Positions 12,502 to 23,365 of a stretch of 64,000 bases of DNA are shown here, piece after piece. Numbering within the stretch: the first letter of the stretch is position 1; every line of letters begins with the position of its first letter. This stretch comes from Takakia lepidozioides (lineage: Eukaryota > Streptophyta > Takakiopsida > Takakiales > Takakiaceae): the NCBI GenBank assembly GCA_030704615.1, contig CM060733.1:71364001-71428000 (forward strand), read 5' to 3'. Position numbers and translations under genes: made by a program. The notes below the pieces were generated by a model, which saw only the letters and a program-made list of their open reading frames with translations, was not told the origin of the DNA and searched no databases.

Positions 12502-13174
12502 AGATGTTGCCGCAGGTTCAGCAATCTCCACAGTGCCATGGATTCTGCAGGCACCAAGCAAGGCCTTCCACACCATAGCATCTGGTTTATTGGCATTGAA
12601 TTAATAAGGTTCTCTGTCTCATCCAAATGCCCCACAGTCGAAGAAGGTCCACCATGCAGCCAAAGTGCTTTACTGTCAGAGTGACACCATGATCGTGACT
12701 CAGGCAATCAAAGTAGCGTTTTCCTACATCCAGTAGGCCAACATGGCTGCAGGCAGAGAGAACACATATGAAGGTGATACTATCCGGCATCAAGCCTTCC
12801 GTTTGCATTCCTTCTAATAGTTGCAGTGCCTTTCTATGACAACCATGCTGGGCGTATCTTGAGATCATTGCGCTCCAGGAAATCACACTTCGTTCAGCCA
12901 TATTGTTGAATAATACCTTGGCATCCTCAATGCTGCCGCATTTGGCATACATGTCCACCAGGGCAATATTCAGAATGACATCTGGTACAATTCCTTCTTT
13001 GATGATGTTTCCATGGACCTCTTTGCCCTTTTCTAGGGCTGCCAGGCATGCGCACGCATTGCAAACACAAATGAACATAACCCGGTTTGGCTTCACCCAT
13101 TCCCCCCTCATCTGCTCGTATATCTGCAAAGCCTCCATCCCACAACCATGCTGGGCGTATCCTGCAATCATCGC
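12502..13174 (-). other. Inverted 673-bp segment of the PPR pseudogene
   Basis: The open frame at 12587-13171 on the minus strand encodes tandem PPR motifs (VDMYAKCGSIEDAKVLFNNM, AMISRYAQHG) and ends in the repeats that normally precede the E domain (ALLGACRIHG in another frame). Its two ends match the plus-strand halves codon for codon, which shows it is an inverted internal block and not a separate gene. Confidence 0.85.
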
Positions 13175-13327
13175 ATGGATGAACAGGATGTTGCGACTTA
13201 TGTGTTGCTATCAAACATCTATGCCGCAGCTGGCAGGTGGGATGATACTGCAAAGATGTGAAAAATGATGGAAGTCAGAGGGGTTAGAAGGGAGCCAGAT
13301 CGCTGATGCATTGAGGTTGGCAACAAG

Positions 13328-13663
13328 GTGCACACCTTTGTTGTGGATGACAAATTGCATCCCCAAATTGAGCTGAGACAATTGTCTGGGCAGATGAAGG
13401 AGGCAGGGTATGATGTGGGGGAGGTGCAAAAGGAATTTTCTCTCTGCCACCACAGTGAGAAGCTAGCCATTGGTTTTGGGCTGATCAGCACGGCCCTTGG
13501 GACGCCTCTCCATCTGATCAAGAATCTTCGCCCGGTGTGTGGTGACTGCCACACAGCCACCAAGTTCATCTCAAAGATTGTTGGCCGAGCAACTGTGGTA
13601 CGGGATGCCAACCACTTTCACCACTTCGAAGATGGTGTTTGTTCTTATGGGGACTACTGGTGA
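13328..13663 (+). pseudogene. DYW deaminase domain (3' end of the PPR pseudogene)
   Basis: This 111-codon open frame holds the end of the E/PG region and a DYW domain with [20 protein letters not shown] and C-terminal GDYW. The zinc-binding and catalytic pattern HxE ... CxxCH is intact. Upstream stops and the inversion separate it from the repeats that would choose its RNA target. Confidence 0.85.
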
Positions 13664-14642
13664 AACTATTTTTTTCTGGAAAGGTCAAGCTGTGTATTGC
13701 TTCATGACGTGCGTATCTACTTCATTTATCCACCATTGATCCTGAAATACTGGCCATGATGCATTGTTGAGGCCACCAGGAATCATGATTCGTTTGGCCG
13801 GTTACGGAGCCTATATCAATCTTCCAAGAGCTCATAGGAGGAAAGTCAGCCCATCATTGCTCCTGACTGGAGCAGATAACTAGTGAAGGGGGAATTCTGA
13901 CTGACTCTGGTGATAGGGGTAGGAAATGAGAGTGCTGTTCTGACTGTCGTGTGGATGGTGGGGCTTCTTCAAAGTTTGAAGATGATGTGATCCCAGAGCC
14001 ATTTAGCCCATTGGAGAAATTCCAGGGTACCAATGTACACAAAGCCTCTGCACTGAAATGTAAAGAAAATACCTGTGCAATCATACATTCCATCCTTTGA
14101 ATGAGTTGCCAGCCTATCATCAATCTTTACAATCTTGGAAAGACTTCCAGACTTACAAAGCAATCAGATTCATGCCAAGCATAGACCTCCCTGAACATAT
14201 ACCAGCAAAGTAGGGGTCTTCCAGACACAAACAAATCACCTTGCAGGTCTGAGGAAGCTGTGCCTGTGACATTGCTTCCTTGTTCTTGAAAAAGCCAGCG
14301 TCTCAATTTACAGAATGCAGACGAGTATCACACCAGAGCAAGAACTCCAGAGAAAGAACAAGGAAGAACTCCACGAGAAAACTCCAGAGATGATGAACAT
14401 GGGCTTAGGGTTGCACCTGAGATATCTTTAACTAGGAAGTGATAACTCCCAGAAGCCCTACGGGCAGCATACGGAATAGCAACTTAGCTATACTTTCGCA
14501 GCCTCCTTCGCATTCTTCACAAATCAGGAACCACCATTGAAGCACTCATAACTGGGTATGCAGGGAGAAGGTGGCAATTCCCGTCTCTGCCATGATTGCA
14601 TCTCGGTTAAGCTTATCGTGTCCAGATGTTTGCGCGACACTC

Positions 14643-14731
14643 CTTGTACCAGTATTTACGTAGTTGCCACATCAGGCTGTTCCGTCATCTGATCCTTTGT
14701 AGTTCAATTAACCCTGATTAGGGACATCAAA
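14643..14731 (+). repeat. Interspersed repeat shared with 23273-23360
   Basis: About 88 bp match nearly base for base, starting TTGTACCAGTATTTACGTAG and ending CCCTGATTAGGGACAT, with only a few substitutions. It is probably a fragment of a transposon of unknown family. Confidence 0.65.
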
Positions 14732-15604
14732 CCATGGACATTTAGGTCCATAAAAGTTTTTCTGAGCTTGCCACCATACTGATATACATCAGATTTTTAC
14801 AGGCTCTGCTCCATACACAAAAAGGAAGGTATTTCCTAAATAGATTAGGGTCTGCTCCATGCACAATAAGGAAGTTACTTCCAGAATTCATTATGGCTGC
14901 ATTTGGATGGACCTCTCCCAGAATCGTGAAATCTGCCAGCACTGTCTTTTAACGTACTCACAGAAGGAGGAAGTGGTTTTTCCACATCCCCTCATCATCA
15001 TGGTAAAGCCAGTATTGTTGGTTTTACCCCAAAACAATTCCAGGCTGCCCCTTCATCATGATAGTATCAAACTTGAAATGCTCAAGTTAAAAAGAAAGGG
15101 GTATACTTCTCTTGGAAATCCTGGTACTGCTCCAATCCAGGCTCCAAACTCGCGACAATCTCAAATCTGGATGCTTGGGAAGGCGCTGGTAGCAAATTCG
15201 CTCTTCCATTGCAGTCCTGCCACTCCCTCGTGACCCCCATTAATTCTTGAGACAGGGAGGTAATCGATAATCGTATCGTTTCATTTTTACCACCACCACA
15301 GCCCTGATTCCAATCGAACTCCTGGCCCTGATTGCTTCGTAAGCTCTTCGTGGGGGCTGGTAGTCGCAACCTCCTTCCCCGTTCTTGAAAAAAAGTTACT
15401 CTTAACATCATATGCAGGTAAGTCGAGAGGGAGAGAACGCGGCATGCCCTCTCCTCTCAATGAATGAAATCCGTAAAGGGATAGTATCTTGTGATTTCCT
15501 GATACCGTGTATCTTGCTTCTGTTGGATTTTTCCATAATCGTACATACCTTGTACTTGTAGACATTTGTCCACTGTAGTAGGTTGACACGTGCCCTGCCT
15601 ATGG

Positions 15605-15830
15605 GCTTATCATTGATCAGTAGCCCAAAATAGGTCTGCCACCTTATTACTTAATTAGAGATCTTTAGATCATAGGTCAGCCACCTTATTACCCTGAACA
15701 AAGTTTACAGGGTGTGCTTATCATTGATCAGTAGCCCAAAATAGGTCTGCCACCTTTTTACCTGATTAGAGATCTTTAGATCATAGGTCAGCCACCTTAT
15801 TACCCTGAACAGAAAGTTTAACAGGGTGTT
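15605..15830 (+). repeat. Tandem duplication, unit about 112 bp
   Basis: Two adjacent units each begin GCTTATCATTGATCAGTAGC and end with a version of CAGGGTGT, the second starting at about 15717. Divergence is low (TTATTACTTAATT versus TTTTTACCTGATT), so the duplication is fairly recent. No coding content. Confidence 0.75.
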
Positions 15831-17494
15831 TAAAGGAGCATAAAAATAAAAAACCAATCTGCCAAGGATTGCAGAGAGAGGGAAGATATTCACATCATGT
15901 CAAGACATGGACAAGACCCATAAGGGTTATTGTCAATCAAAGACATAAACAGCCCTGGATAGGGCACTATCTCACATTTCCAGTCTTGTCAAATCATCCC
16001 GAAAGACACCACCCAATCATCCAAGACAAAACAGGGTGGGAGGGCGGGGTTTGTTCTTGTTTGGGACAAGATAAGATATTGTTGTCCCTGTGCATGCTGC
16101 AAGGCCTCTTGGTTCAGCCTGTACATATATCAGCAGCTTACCAATTTAGCCAATAATTATGGCAGGTCATGCATCAGCCAAGGCATAAGGACCAGCCTGC
16201 ATTTTGTCAGAATCTCAATATACCACCAAGCAGTCCAACTTGAGCCAGATGAAGTAGATTCCATATCATTTGTATTCACCCCGAGACATGTGATCATACA
16301 AGGTATCAAAGGAATGTGAATGTGTCAGATTGCAGGTTCAAGACTTGTACCAACAAACAGCATGAACAGCCGAGATCCATCCTCTTTTGTATAAAAAACA
16401 GATGGCAGGTTATAGGCCTGATGTCATGACAGATCCAAAACAATAGGTAGGATTCCATTGCTTACCATCCTCATCCTTCAAGAGTTCCATGCTAAGACAT
16501 GCAAAGAACATCTTACTACGATCCAGTACACATCAGAAGTAGGCCTGACAAGGAGCAGGGCAGTACCCTACCAGGCTGCCGCCTTAAACTTCAAGGCCAT
16601 CAGATCCATAGTTACCCAAAACCGCCAAAAACATACCACCAAAAATCAGATCATCTTTGGCCAAAATAACTTACAACTTAGCTTAGTAATCCACAGGCTG
16701 TGCTGTCAAAGATTAAAAGGTAGGGTATGGTTTGTATGCAAGTCTCAGGAAACAAGCCCGTCAGGTCGAGCTGCGCATCAGCGGCAGAACGACAAAGGCC
16801 AGAACGCAGGTTGGAGCATATCAAGTCAAGGGCAGTTGGGTTGAAATCGGGGCTGCAGCCAGCAGCCACCTCACAGCGCGCACAACCCTAGGTCTCTTCA
16901 GCCCATATCCCAATCTGCATGCTCAAGAAACTTCAAAGTAGGTAAGGATCCTCAGCTGGTCCCATCACAAGCCCCCACAAAAACCAACAGGTTAGTGAGG
17001 ATTGTGGAACCCCAGGTGAATCACAAACCCTCACACTTGTCATCGATGTCAACTAAGAAACTCAAAAGCAAGAAAAAGAGATAAGAACATGAGAATCCCT
17101 AAACTCCAAAGGCACCTTAAACGATTGGGGAAGAGGATTATGCGCCATCACCACCCGCAACAAGCCGCCTCCACAAAGCACATAAGCAATGAAGCAAAGC
17201 AGGCACAATCGCAAGGCACTAGAAAGGAGGGAAAGAACTTCCCATCATAAACATCCTTGCTAAGCACAGAAAAAACCAGAGGAGGGAAGATGCCATTGCT
17301 TTCATAACGGTGTTTCCCGCTGCAAGAGAGACAAGGCGCCGCCTTCGCGCCCCCCCAGGCGCTTGTCCAGCATGGGTACGACACCACAAACAGGACAGCC
17401 GCCGAAGCATGCCCGCCATAACACTCTCCTCGCGAGCTCAGAAGCACATCGCGTGCTTCTGACAGCAGGAGAGACGACATAGGGTTGTCCCCCG

Positions 17495-18005
17495 ATTATT
17501 CATCCGTGGATGAAAAACAGTAAGACGAATCCATATACCCTGACGGATTTCATCCGCAGCAAGGTTAAAAATAGGTTTTGGGGTAGGGGTTAGGGTTTCC
17601 ACCGTAATTAATCAGAATTAAGGGTAGGAAAGATCAATTCTAGGCCATAATCATATCATCCGTAGACAGATCATTTGTGTCACGATGAAAAAGTAGGGAA
17701 TATCATCCGTGGCAGCGCCTTACCTCCATCTAGGTAATTCTATCATTCCTTACCAGACCATCCGGTATGGATAAAAAGAGTCAATAAAAGAGGAATGAAA
17801 AATTATCACCCTGGTAGTTTTTCATCCGGTACGGATATAAAAACAGGATGTTGTTGGCAACCTCCATAGAGGTAATTCTTTTCTTCCATGGTGACTCATC
17901 CGATATGGATGAGAGTCAATAGAGGAGGAATGAAAAGGCCAAAAGAACCATCCTAGAGGTAATTCAGTGTCCATCCTGGTGGCTCATCCGGTATGGATGA
18001 AAAAG
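17495..18005. repeat. Array of imperfect palindromes around TCATCCGGTATGGATGA
   Basis: Variants of the near-palindrome TCATCCGGTATGGATGA occur at about 17500, 17758, 17822, 17888 and 17985, with half-sites at about 17548, 17656 and 17702. Between several lie shared blocks (CTAGAGGTAATTC, GTCAATA.A.GAGGAATGAAAA). It resembles a decayed satellite or the subterminal repeat region of a DNA transposon. Confidence 0.55.
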
Positions 18006-18060
18006 CCTGATAGAGGATGAGAAAACAAAAAATCAACACTGATAGCAAACTGCCAATTCC

Positions 18061-18262
18061 CAGTAGAGAGGGAGACAGAGGGAGAGAGGGGGCAACAAAG
18101 AAAAGAAAAAAAGGTGGCGGGGTGTGATTGAGCAGCAGCTGCTGAGTCACTCCCCCCCACCCTTTTTTTTTTTTTTTTTTTTGGTTTCCTGATCTCTCCC
18201 TCTCTCTCCCTCTCTTTTGTGCTACTCACAAAAAAGAAAAAAAACAGAGAGGGAGAGAGGGG
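18061..18262. repeat. Purine/pyrimidine-rich inverted repeat
   Basis: AAAAAAAGGTGGCGGGGTGTGA is mirrored by TCACTCCCCCCCACCC followed by about 18 T, around the palindromic centre CAGCAGCTGCTG. Outside it, GAGAGGGAGA tracts face CTCTCCCTCTC. The single strand could fold into a long hairpin. A further GAGAGGGAGAGAGGGGGCA follows at about 18245. Confidence 0.5.
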
Positions 18263-18330
18263 GCAGATAAAAGATAAAGATTCTTTAACGTCCAGTGAAT
18301 TTACAGAACCTACTGCTCAACACACAGGCC

Positions 18331-18430
18331 ATCGAGGGCCCGGTCTGAAGGCACATGTTGAAGGATTGAACCCAGGATCACCTAGGTTATGCACAGGCAA
18401 GGCACAAACACCCAACCACTCGTGCCTTGC
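18331..18430 (-). mobile_element. Possible tRNA-derived SINE head
   Basis: On the minus strand, an A-box-like GAGTGGTTGGGTG is followed about 45 bp later by a B-box-like GGTTCAATCC. This arrangement suggests an RNA polymerase III promoter from a tRNA-derived SINE. No cloverleaf can be completed and no 3' tail is defined. Confidence 0.3.
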
Positions 18431-18499
18431 TTAGCAAGGCTGTATTGACAGTATCCTGTCATGACAAGACAAGCATTCGGAATGAGTTTGGAATATAAG

Positions 18500-18605
18500 A
18501 GTAAGCCTTCAACGCCCAGGGGTAATGGGCACATACCACGTTGGATGTGGTTGTGGGTTCAAACCACAGTCTGGTGTGTCATGAAGGTGTCCACCTTTCA
18601 GCTGG
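18500..18605 (+). mobile_element. Possible tRNA-derived SINE
   Basis: GGGGTAATGGGCACATACC is followed by TGTGGGTTCAAACCACA, a perfect 5-bp T-arm stem with a seven-base GTTCAAA loop. The acceptor stem of a real tRNA is missing, so a SINE or tRNA pseudogene is more likely than a functional tRNA. Confidence 0.35.
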
Positions 18606-20530
18606 AAGGCAGTAGCCCTTGTGGTGAAGTGACACCATAAGTTACCTCCCTTCAGGAGGCGTCATACTTTAAGCCTTCAACATGTTCATAGTCTGAATCA
18701 GTTGACAAACAGGTATTCAGTAGGTTATCCTTACCAAAGCAAGTAAGCCAGACAGGATATTGACCATACTCAATTAGCCCTGTCAAAATGTTATGAAGCT
18801 GCATGCCTTTGTATCCTTAGTGTTTCCATATCCCATGCTGGAAAACTCAGTCCATGTAAAGTGATCACAATACTGGATAACAACAGATATGTATATATCT
18901 GGTGTTTCCTCACGTTGTTGTTATAAAATAAAAACCTTTCATGGTTTCAACCACATAACATACCGGATGTTAACCATGGTGGAAGCTAAATAAGTGCCTT
19001 ATGTAATTGGTTCAAACCATGTCAAACCAGGTCTGTGTTGACAAAGAATATAGTAAAAACTATGTTGGAAGTATCTCAATCAGACCTTTTCATCACCCAT
19101 GCCAAGTAACCTTCAGCCCTGAAAAGACTCCTCGTGTGTGGAGAACGGGGTGGGTGGTGGGGTCTTTGAGGAACCATTAAGAGTAGGATATAGTTTTATC
19201 TAATCCTCTCCTAGTAGAGATGTAACAATCCTGTCATTTAAATCCGAGTAAACCCAAAAAGATAGAGTGGAGGGATTTGTAATTCCTCTCTCCAACCTCT
19301 AGTAACTCGGATTCACTGTAAGCTGAAACTGTTAATTATAGAAAAAATAACAGTTTAGCTTAGCAGATGTATATCCAGTGATTGCTTCACAAAATTCAGT
19401 GATCAGAAAACTGTGTTCAGTTTCCTATGCATCTAATCCTAGTTCAATTAGGAATAACTTGATGCATATAGGTACTTGTGGTTAAAGGTAGAAAAAGAAC
19501 AAACACATCTGTGTTTAGTAGCATCTTGTTGCAGGTAATGAGGCCAGCCACGCTCCAAGTGTAGCTGCCTTACTGTAAAGTACTTGAGTAGCATCTGAAC
19601 AGGCTAAAAAAGTTAAAGGGTTACCAGACAAATGGAAGCCCTCACCTGCACCCGTCCCAAAAATTACCACAGACATTAGTGTGTGGGTTAGTGAGGATGT
19701 GCAAGGTGAATAGCAGGTTTCCATACATGCTATAGATGTCGATCTGGTAACCAAAACAGCATAGAGCAGTTCAAATGAATAATATCCTCCACCACATAAT
19801 AGGTCTAATGGGGTTGAACAAGCAAAATCTTGCTGTATCCTTCTCCATCACCATGTGGGTTTGTGGCAGTAGTATTGCCTGTGACACGAATCTTTCCAAT
19901 CTTTGAAAGATTTCCAGACATACTAAGTACCCTAATTCATGCAAATTTGCAGAGAGGGTGAAGACAGTACTCCCTGCATATCTCCAAACAAAGCATGGGT
20001 TCCAGTGTTGTGACACATACAGAACCATAGTAGTAAGGTGTTCATTGGGGGAAGTGAAAATCCAAAATAGGTTTAATCATACACCAACTATTATCCTCCA
20101 TCACCTTGCAGGTTTGTGGAAGCGGTGCTTGCAGTGGCATTTCGCTTCCCTGTCTCTGAAAGATCGCCAAGTTTCCCTCGGGATACACTGAAGAGAAAGT
20201 AAAGAGAGTGAGGAGAACTCCCCTGAAAGAAACTAGAATAGCCTCTGGAACTTTTCAGCATATGTTTCCAGGGTTGTGAAACATGCAGGTCCAAAAAACT
20301 AGTGTACAAGGGGAGGGAGATGGTGGTTCCTCCATAATCCCAAATGATGGTAATGCTGGTCATGTTACCAGTTACTCTACCGTGAACTTCTCATGGCAAC
20401 CATGTCACAGAAATGATTGTACCAGAATTGACAGGTTGAACAGGGCAGGGAGGAGAATACTTCCCTTGTGAACTCCCTCGTGACTCCTTTCACAGCCACG
20501 GCCAAAAAGCATGCTACCCTGTGATCTGCC
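18606..20530. other. Gene-poor interval
   Basis: No open frame with a recognisable domain. Related degenerate segments at 19790-20010 and 20090-20290 (both with CATCACC followed by GGTTTGTGG.AG, then TTTC..T.TCTTTGAAAGAT-like and GGTTCCAG-type blocks) suggest an old duplication. Confidence 0.3.
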
Positions 20531-20533
20531 CTT

Positions 20534-20989
20534 GTGCAGAAAATCTGGACGTGTTCCAAGTGCCCTCCTGGCACTGTTTTACAAGGACATAGTCTTGTTC
20601 TACACGTTGATAGACTCCTCAATTTGGGCCAATGCACGTTGACGAAGATTGCCGAAGACATGGGATTGAGCACACAAACATTAAGGAGGAGGTTAGTGGC
20701 GCAGGGGTGGCAAGGAGTTCATGCCCAACTTGAAGCTGAAGAATTGCAAGCAACTGTTCAAAATGTCATCCCATTAGATAGGGCAGGTTGCAACTTTGGC
20801 ATCTCAGCTGTGCAAGCGTTATTGCGGAGAACCAATGGAGTAAGAGTGCCTCGAAGACATGTTAGAGACACCTTGCGCTCACTGCAGCCACAACATATGG
20901 TGCGCAGGGAGGTTGGGAGTGTACAGCCCCATACTTGCTTACGCCTGGAAATAACCCGTTTCATCCAAAACGGCGATACACATCCATAG
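20534..20989 (+). pseudogene. Integrase-like (DDE) transposase fragment, N-terminal DNA-binding part
   Basis: The 151-codon frame contains a helix-turn-helix (LTKIAEDMGLSTQTLRRRL), then ISAVQALLRRTNGVRVPRRH with VRDTLRSLQP. This order matches the N-terminal region of eukaryotic integrase-core (rve) transposases, where an R-V-x-R-x-x-V-R-x-x-L-R motif precedes the DDE catalytic core. The catalytic core is absent downstream, so this is a truncated relic. The family is inferred from motif memory and the exact superfamily is not assigned. Confidence 0.5.
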
Positions 20990-20999
20990 TATAATTTTT

Positions 21000-21520
21000 T
21001 GGCGTATAAAGCCGTTAATCCATTACAATGATGTCTAGGTTAAGGTTAGTTTAGGCCGGTGGCTTGATCCTGGCCCTTCATCAGATCTAGGGCTACAAAG
21101 CAGCGCTGTGGGCTCTGGCCTATGATACCTCGCCACGCGACAGGCCACCATGGTTAGGGCTTTTGTATAAAGACGGTGCCCTGACACAAGGGTCAGGGCA
21201 CTGTATTCAGGTGTTAGTGTATATGTGATTTGGGTGTACAAACTTTGGATGAGAGCTCCTGTGTGTGTCAGATCCGCTCGCTTGATCCTCCTCTTGCGCA
21301 TTGCCTGCTCTTTCGCTTGCCCCCCTTTGTTGTGAAAACACGTTTCTTGAGAAGAAGGGAGTATATGCTTCAGGCTCGTTTTGTGGTGGAGACGTCGGGT
21401 AGCGTTTAGGTGTTTTAGCATCCACCGCCCACCCTCACACCATTTGCTGGGTTGTTGAGGGACATGCGCGCTAATCTTTGCTTTTGCTCTTTAATCAGTC
21501 TTGTCTGATGGCGGCCAGCC
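21000..21520. other. Non-coding interval
   Basis: No supported gene. A short repeat surrounds 21165-21205 (TATAAAGACGGTGCCCTGAC then AGGGTCAGGGCACTGTATTC, a local inverted repeat of GTGCCCTGAC). Confidence 0.3.
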
Positions 21521-21523
21521 ACC

Positions 21524-22183
21524 TTGCGATGTTTTCTCCTGCTATTTTGTATTTGCCTTCTCACCCTGCTCGTTGTGTTGTGCTACAGGACGATAGATTC
21601 GGTACGTAGTTCTAGCTGTGTAGCACGCAGAGAGGGAGAAAGTCTGTCTGTGCAAGTTCATTTGGTTCTTGAAATTGTGACTGACCCTGCTTTAGCAACT
21701 GATCTTGCTGTCACTAACCCCTCTCGACGTGCGCTGCTTGGCATTGTTGCCTCGCCAGTGTCACCCCTGCCTGAACCCAGCATTGTTGGTCCTGGTCTTG
21801 TCGTGCAGTTGAATTCAAATAATCCTAGACATGATGTTGATGTGAATGAGGATGAGATCTGGTCACCAAGAGATGCGAGGTCACCCAGCTCTTTAGATAG
21901 TTGCGATCCTGAGTACTATAATTTTGACAATTTCTATGATCCAGGTCCTGATTACGAGTGTCCGAGAGAACGAGAGAGAGAGTTTGAGAGAGATATTGAG
22001 CGCTCTCAGAAGTATGATGAGTCTCTAGGGGAATTGCTTCCGGAGGATGTGCAGTGGTTTGAAAAGTTTGAAGCATCTGTGCGCAAGGATGCTCGACGTC
22101 TAAACAGTCATCACAAAGCAATTTTTGTGCGCCCTGGGTCTAGTTCTGGCTCTGGGAGAGAGAGTGCGTTGTGCCAGACCTGA
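21524..22183 (+). CDS. Hypothetical 219-codon open frame
   Basis: Long for its surroundings. It opens with a hydrophobic stretch that could be a signal anchor (LLLFCICLLTLLVVLCY), then a low-complexity region rich in Pro, Ser, Asp and Arg (PREREREFERDIERS at about residues 145-160). No domain is recognised. It lies between two transposon relics and could be a gag-like or transposon-encoded protein, or chance. A second open frame (22190-22729) follows 7 bp later. Confidence 0.3.
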   Translation: MRCFLLLFCICLLTLLVVLCYRTIDSVRSSSCVARREGESLSVQVHLVLEIVTDPALATDLAVTNPSRRALLGIVASPVSPLPEPSIVGPGLVVQLNSNNPRHDVDVNEDEIWSPRDARSPSSLDSCDPEYYNFDNFYDPGPDYECPREREREFERDIERSQKYDESLGELLPEDVQWFEKFEASVRKDARRLNSHHKAIFVRPGSSSGSGRESALCQT

Positions 22184-22729
22184 GCCGTCGTGGCTGTTAG
22201 AAACTCCATGTGCTTGAGACCGGAGGTGTTCAAGGCTCGTCTTCTTCATCATCGACAAGTGGCCTGGGAAGCGCTCGGGCTCCACCTACCATTGTCAGTT
22301 CGCCGAGAGTCAGGCATGTGGCAGACGACCGAACGGACAGCAGGCTCATGGCTCTCATTGCTGCTTGAAGGCTCTGGAGCCTTGTTGTTGCGGGCTCTTC
22401 GATTTCACGCCCGGGTCTATCGTCACAAGCCCACGACGGTGGACTTGGTGGATGGTCTCGTGGGAGGTAGTTTGCATGTCCAGTCTTCCGACATCGTGAT
22501 TTTGCCAAGTATCTGCTTTGAAGAACAACGTGTCCTTTGCCCTTGCGTTGCAGATCACCTAGATAGTTTTCCCAACTCCTCAGTGTTGTCCCGGACGTGG
22601 GAAGACAACGGCACGACGCGGGTGGGCTTATGGGTTAAGGACGAGAGGATGATTGCCTCGAATCTGGACACAGGGAGTGGGCTGATAGCAATTTTACTAT
22701 TCCATCGCAGCCTCCTTCCTAGTTCTTGA

Positions 22730-23365
22730 AACAGATTACTCATAACAGAATACGCAGGTAATTCTCTTTAGTATGCATCATATCATAACAGAAACACGCA
22801 GGTAATTCTCTTCAGTATGCATCATAGCTCAACAAGGATCTTTGTCGTGCTAAAGATCATACCAAAAGCTCATCATAAGTGGAACGCATTGTCCATGACG
22901 TAAACAGACATGTTCAGCCATTTTGTACACACCACTTGGGTTGTAACGTAATGGGTCAGGGGTTCAAACTTTCATCCCATTAGAAAAGACTTTTCTTTGA
23001 AGACGGAATTAAATCGAACATGATTTAACATCCAGGATAATTTCTATCCAAAGTAGTACTCATCCAGCGTTATTCAGATCTAGAAGAACCAGGTTAAAAG
23101 CAACCCACGATGGGTAATAGGCTCAACACCTGTCAGTGACATGAAATCCAACCCCCACTAGAAATGAAGTACCTGAGTTCAATGGTTTACCCTGATTAGG
23201 GACCCTTAAAAAATAGGTTTGTCATCATATCAAGGACCTTGCTTAACCCTGATAGGGATCATTAAATAAAAGGCCTTGTACCAGTATTTACGTAGTTGTC
23301 ACATCAGGCTGTTACGTCATCTGATCACTTGTAGTTCAATTAACCCTGATTAGGGACATGCTTCA
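22730..23365. other. Repeat-rich spacer
   Basis: It holds a short tandem repeat (about 22736-22830, ATAACAGAA.ACGCAGGTAATTCTCTT.AGTATGCATCAT twice), a possible B-box near 22958 (GGGTTCAAAC), and recurring ACCCTGATTAGGGA-type motifs at about 23195, 23255 and 23345. Confidence 0.45.
23273..23360 (+). repeat. Interspersed repeat shared with 14643-14731
   Basis: Second copy of the roughly 88-bp block described at 14.6 kb. It lies directly upstream of the SWIM-finger pseudogene and may belong to that element's terminal region. Confidence 0.65.

Larger units (their letters stand above)
11930..13663 (+). pseudogene. PPR-DYW (PLS-class) pseudogene with an internal inversion
   Basis: PLS-class PPR proteins bind organellar RNA, and their DYW domain is a cytidine deaminase used in C-to-U editing. 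Plus-strand PPR sequence runs from LCEAGQLKEAL (about 11938) through DTYVCLL, NTLVNMYVKCGSL and AERDVVSWN at 12501. Bases 12502-13174 carry PPR repeats on the minus strand (MIAGYAQHGCGMEA ... CNACACLAALEKGKEVHG ... VWKALLGACRIHG). Plus-strand sequence resumes at 13175 (DVATYVLLSNIYAAAG) and ends with a DYW domain (HSEKLA, CGDCH, terminal GDYW then TGA). Turning the segment around joins both borders in frame. Further damage includes frameshifts near 12110 and 12300, stops at about 12225, 13258 and 13294, and a frameshift inside the inverted part. The deaminase HxE and CxxCH residues survive, but the locus cannot encode a full protein. Confidence 0.85.
13664..17480. other. Gene-poor interval with scattered repeats
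   Basis: The longest open frames here (about 100-130 codons) have no recognisable motif and look fortuitous. The visible structure is repetitive: a block at 14643-14731 shared with 23.3 kb, a tandem duplication at 15605-15830, and stretches near 15370 and 22710 sharing a CTCCTTCC..GTTCTTGAAA block followed by a similar tail. No RNA gene was identified. Confidence 0.4.

Noticed and set aside
12223-12707. Minus-strand frames left of the inverted block as a separate PPR gene
   Set aside because: Left of 12502 the PPR motifs read on the plus strand. Only 12502-13174 is truly PPR on the minus strand.
13854-17480. Open frames of 60-128 codons as genes
   Set aside because: No domain, no plausible splice context, and the region is repetitive.
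18515-18590. Functional tRNA gene
   Set aside because: The T-arm is good, but no acceptor stem or full cloverleaf can be drawn. A SINE or tRNA pseudogene is more likely.
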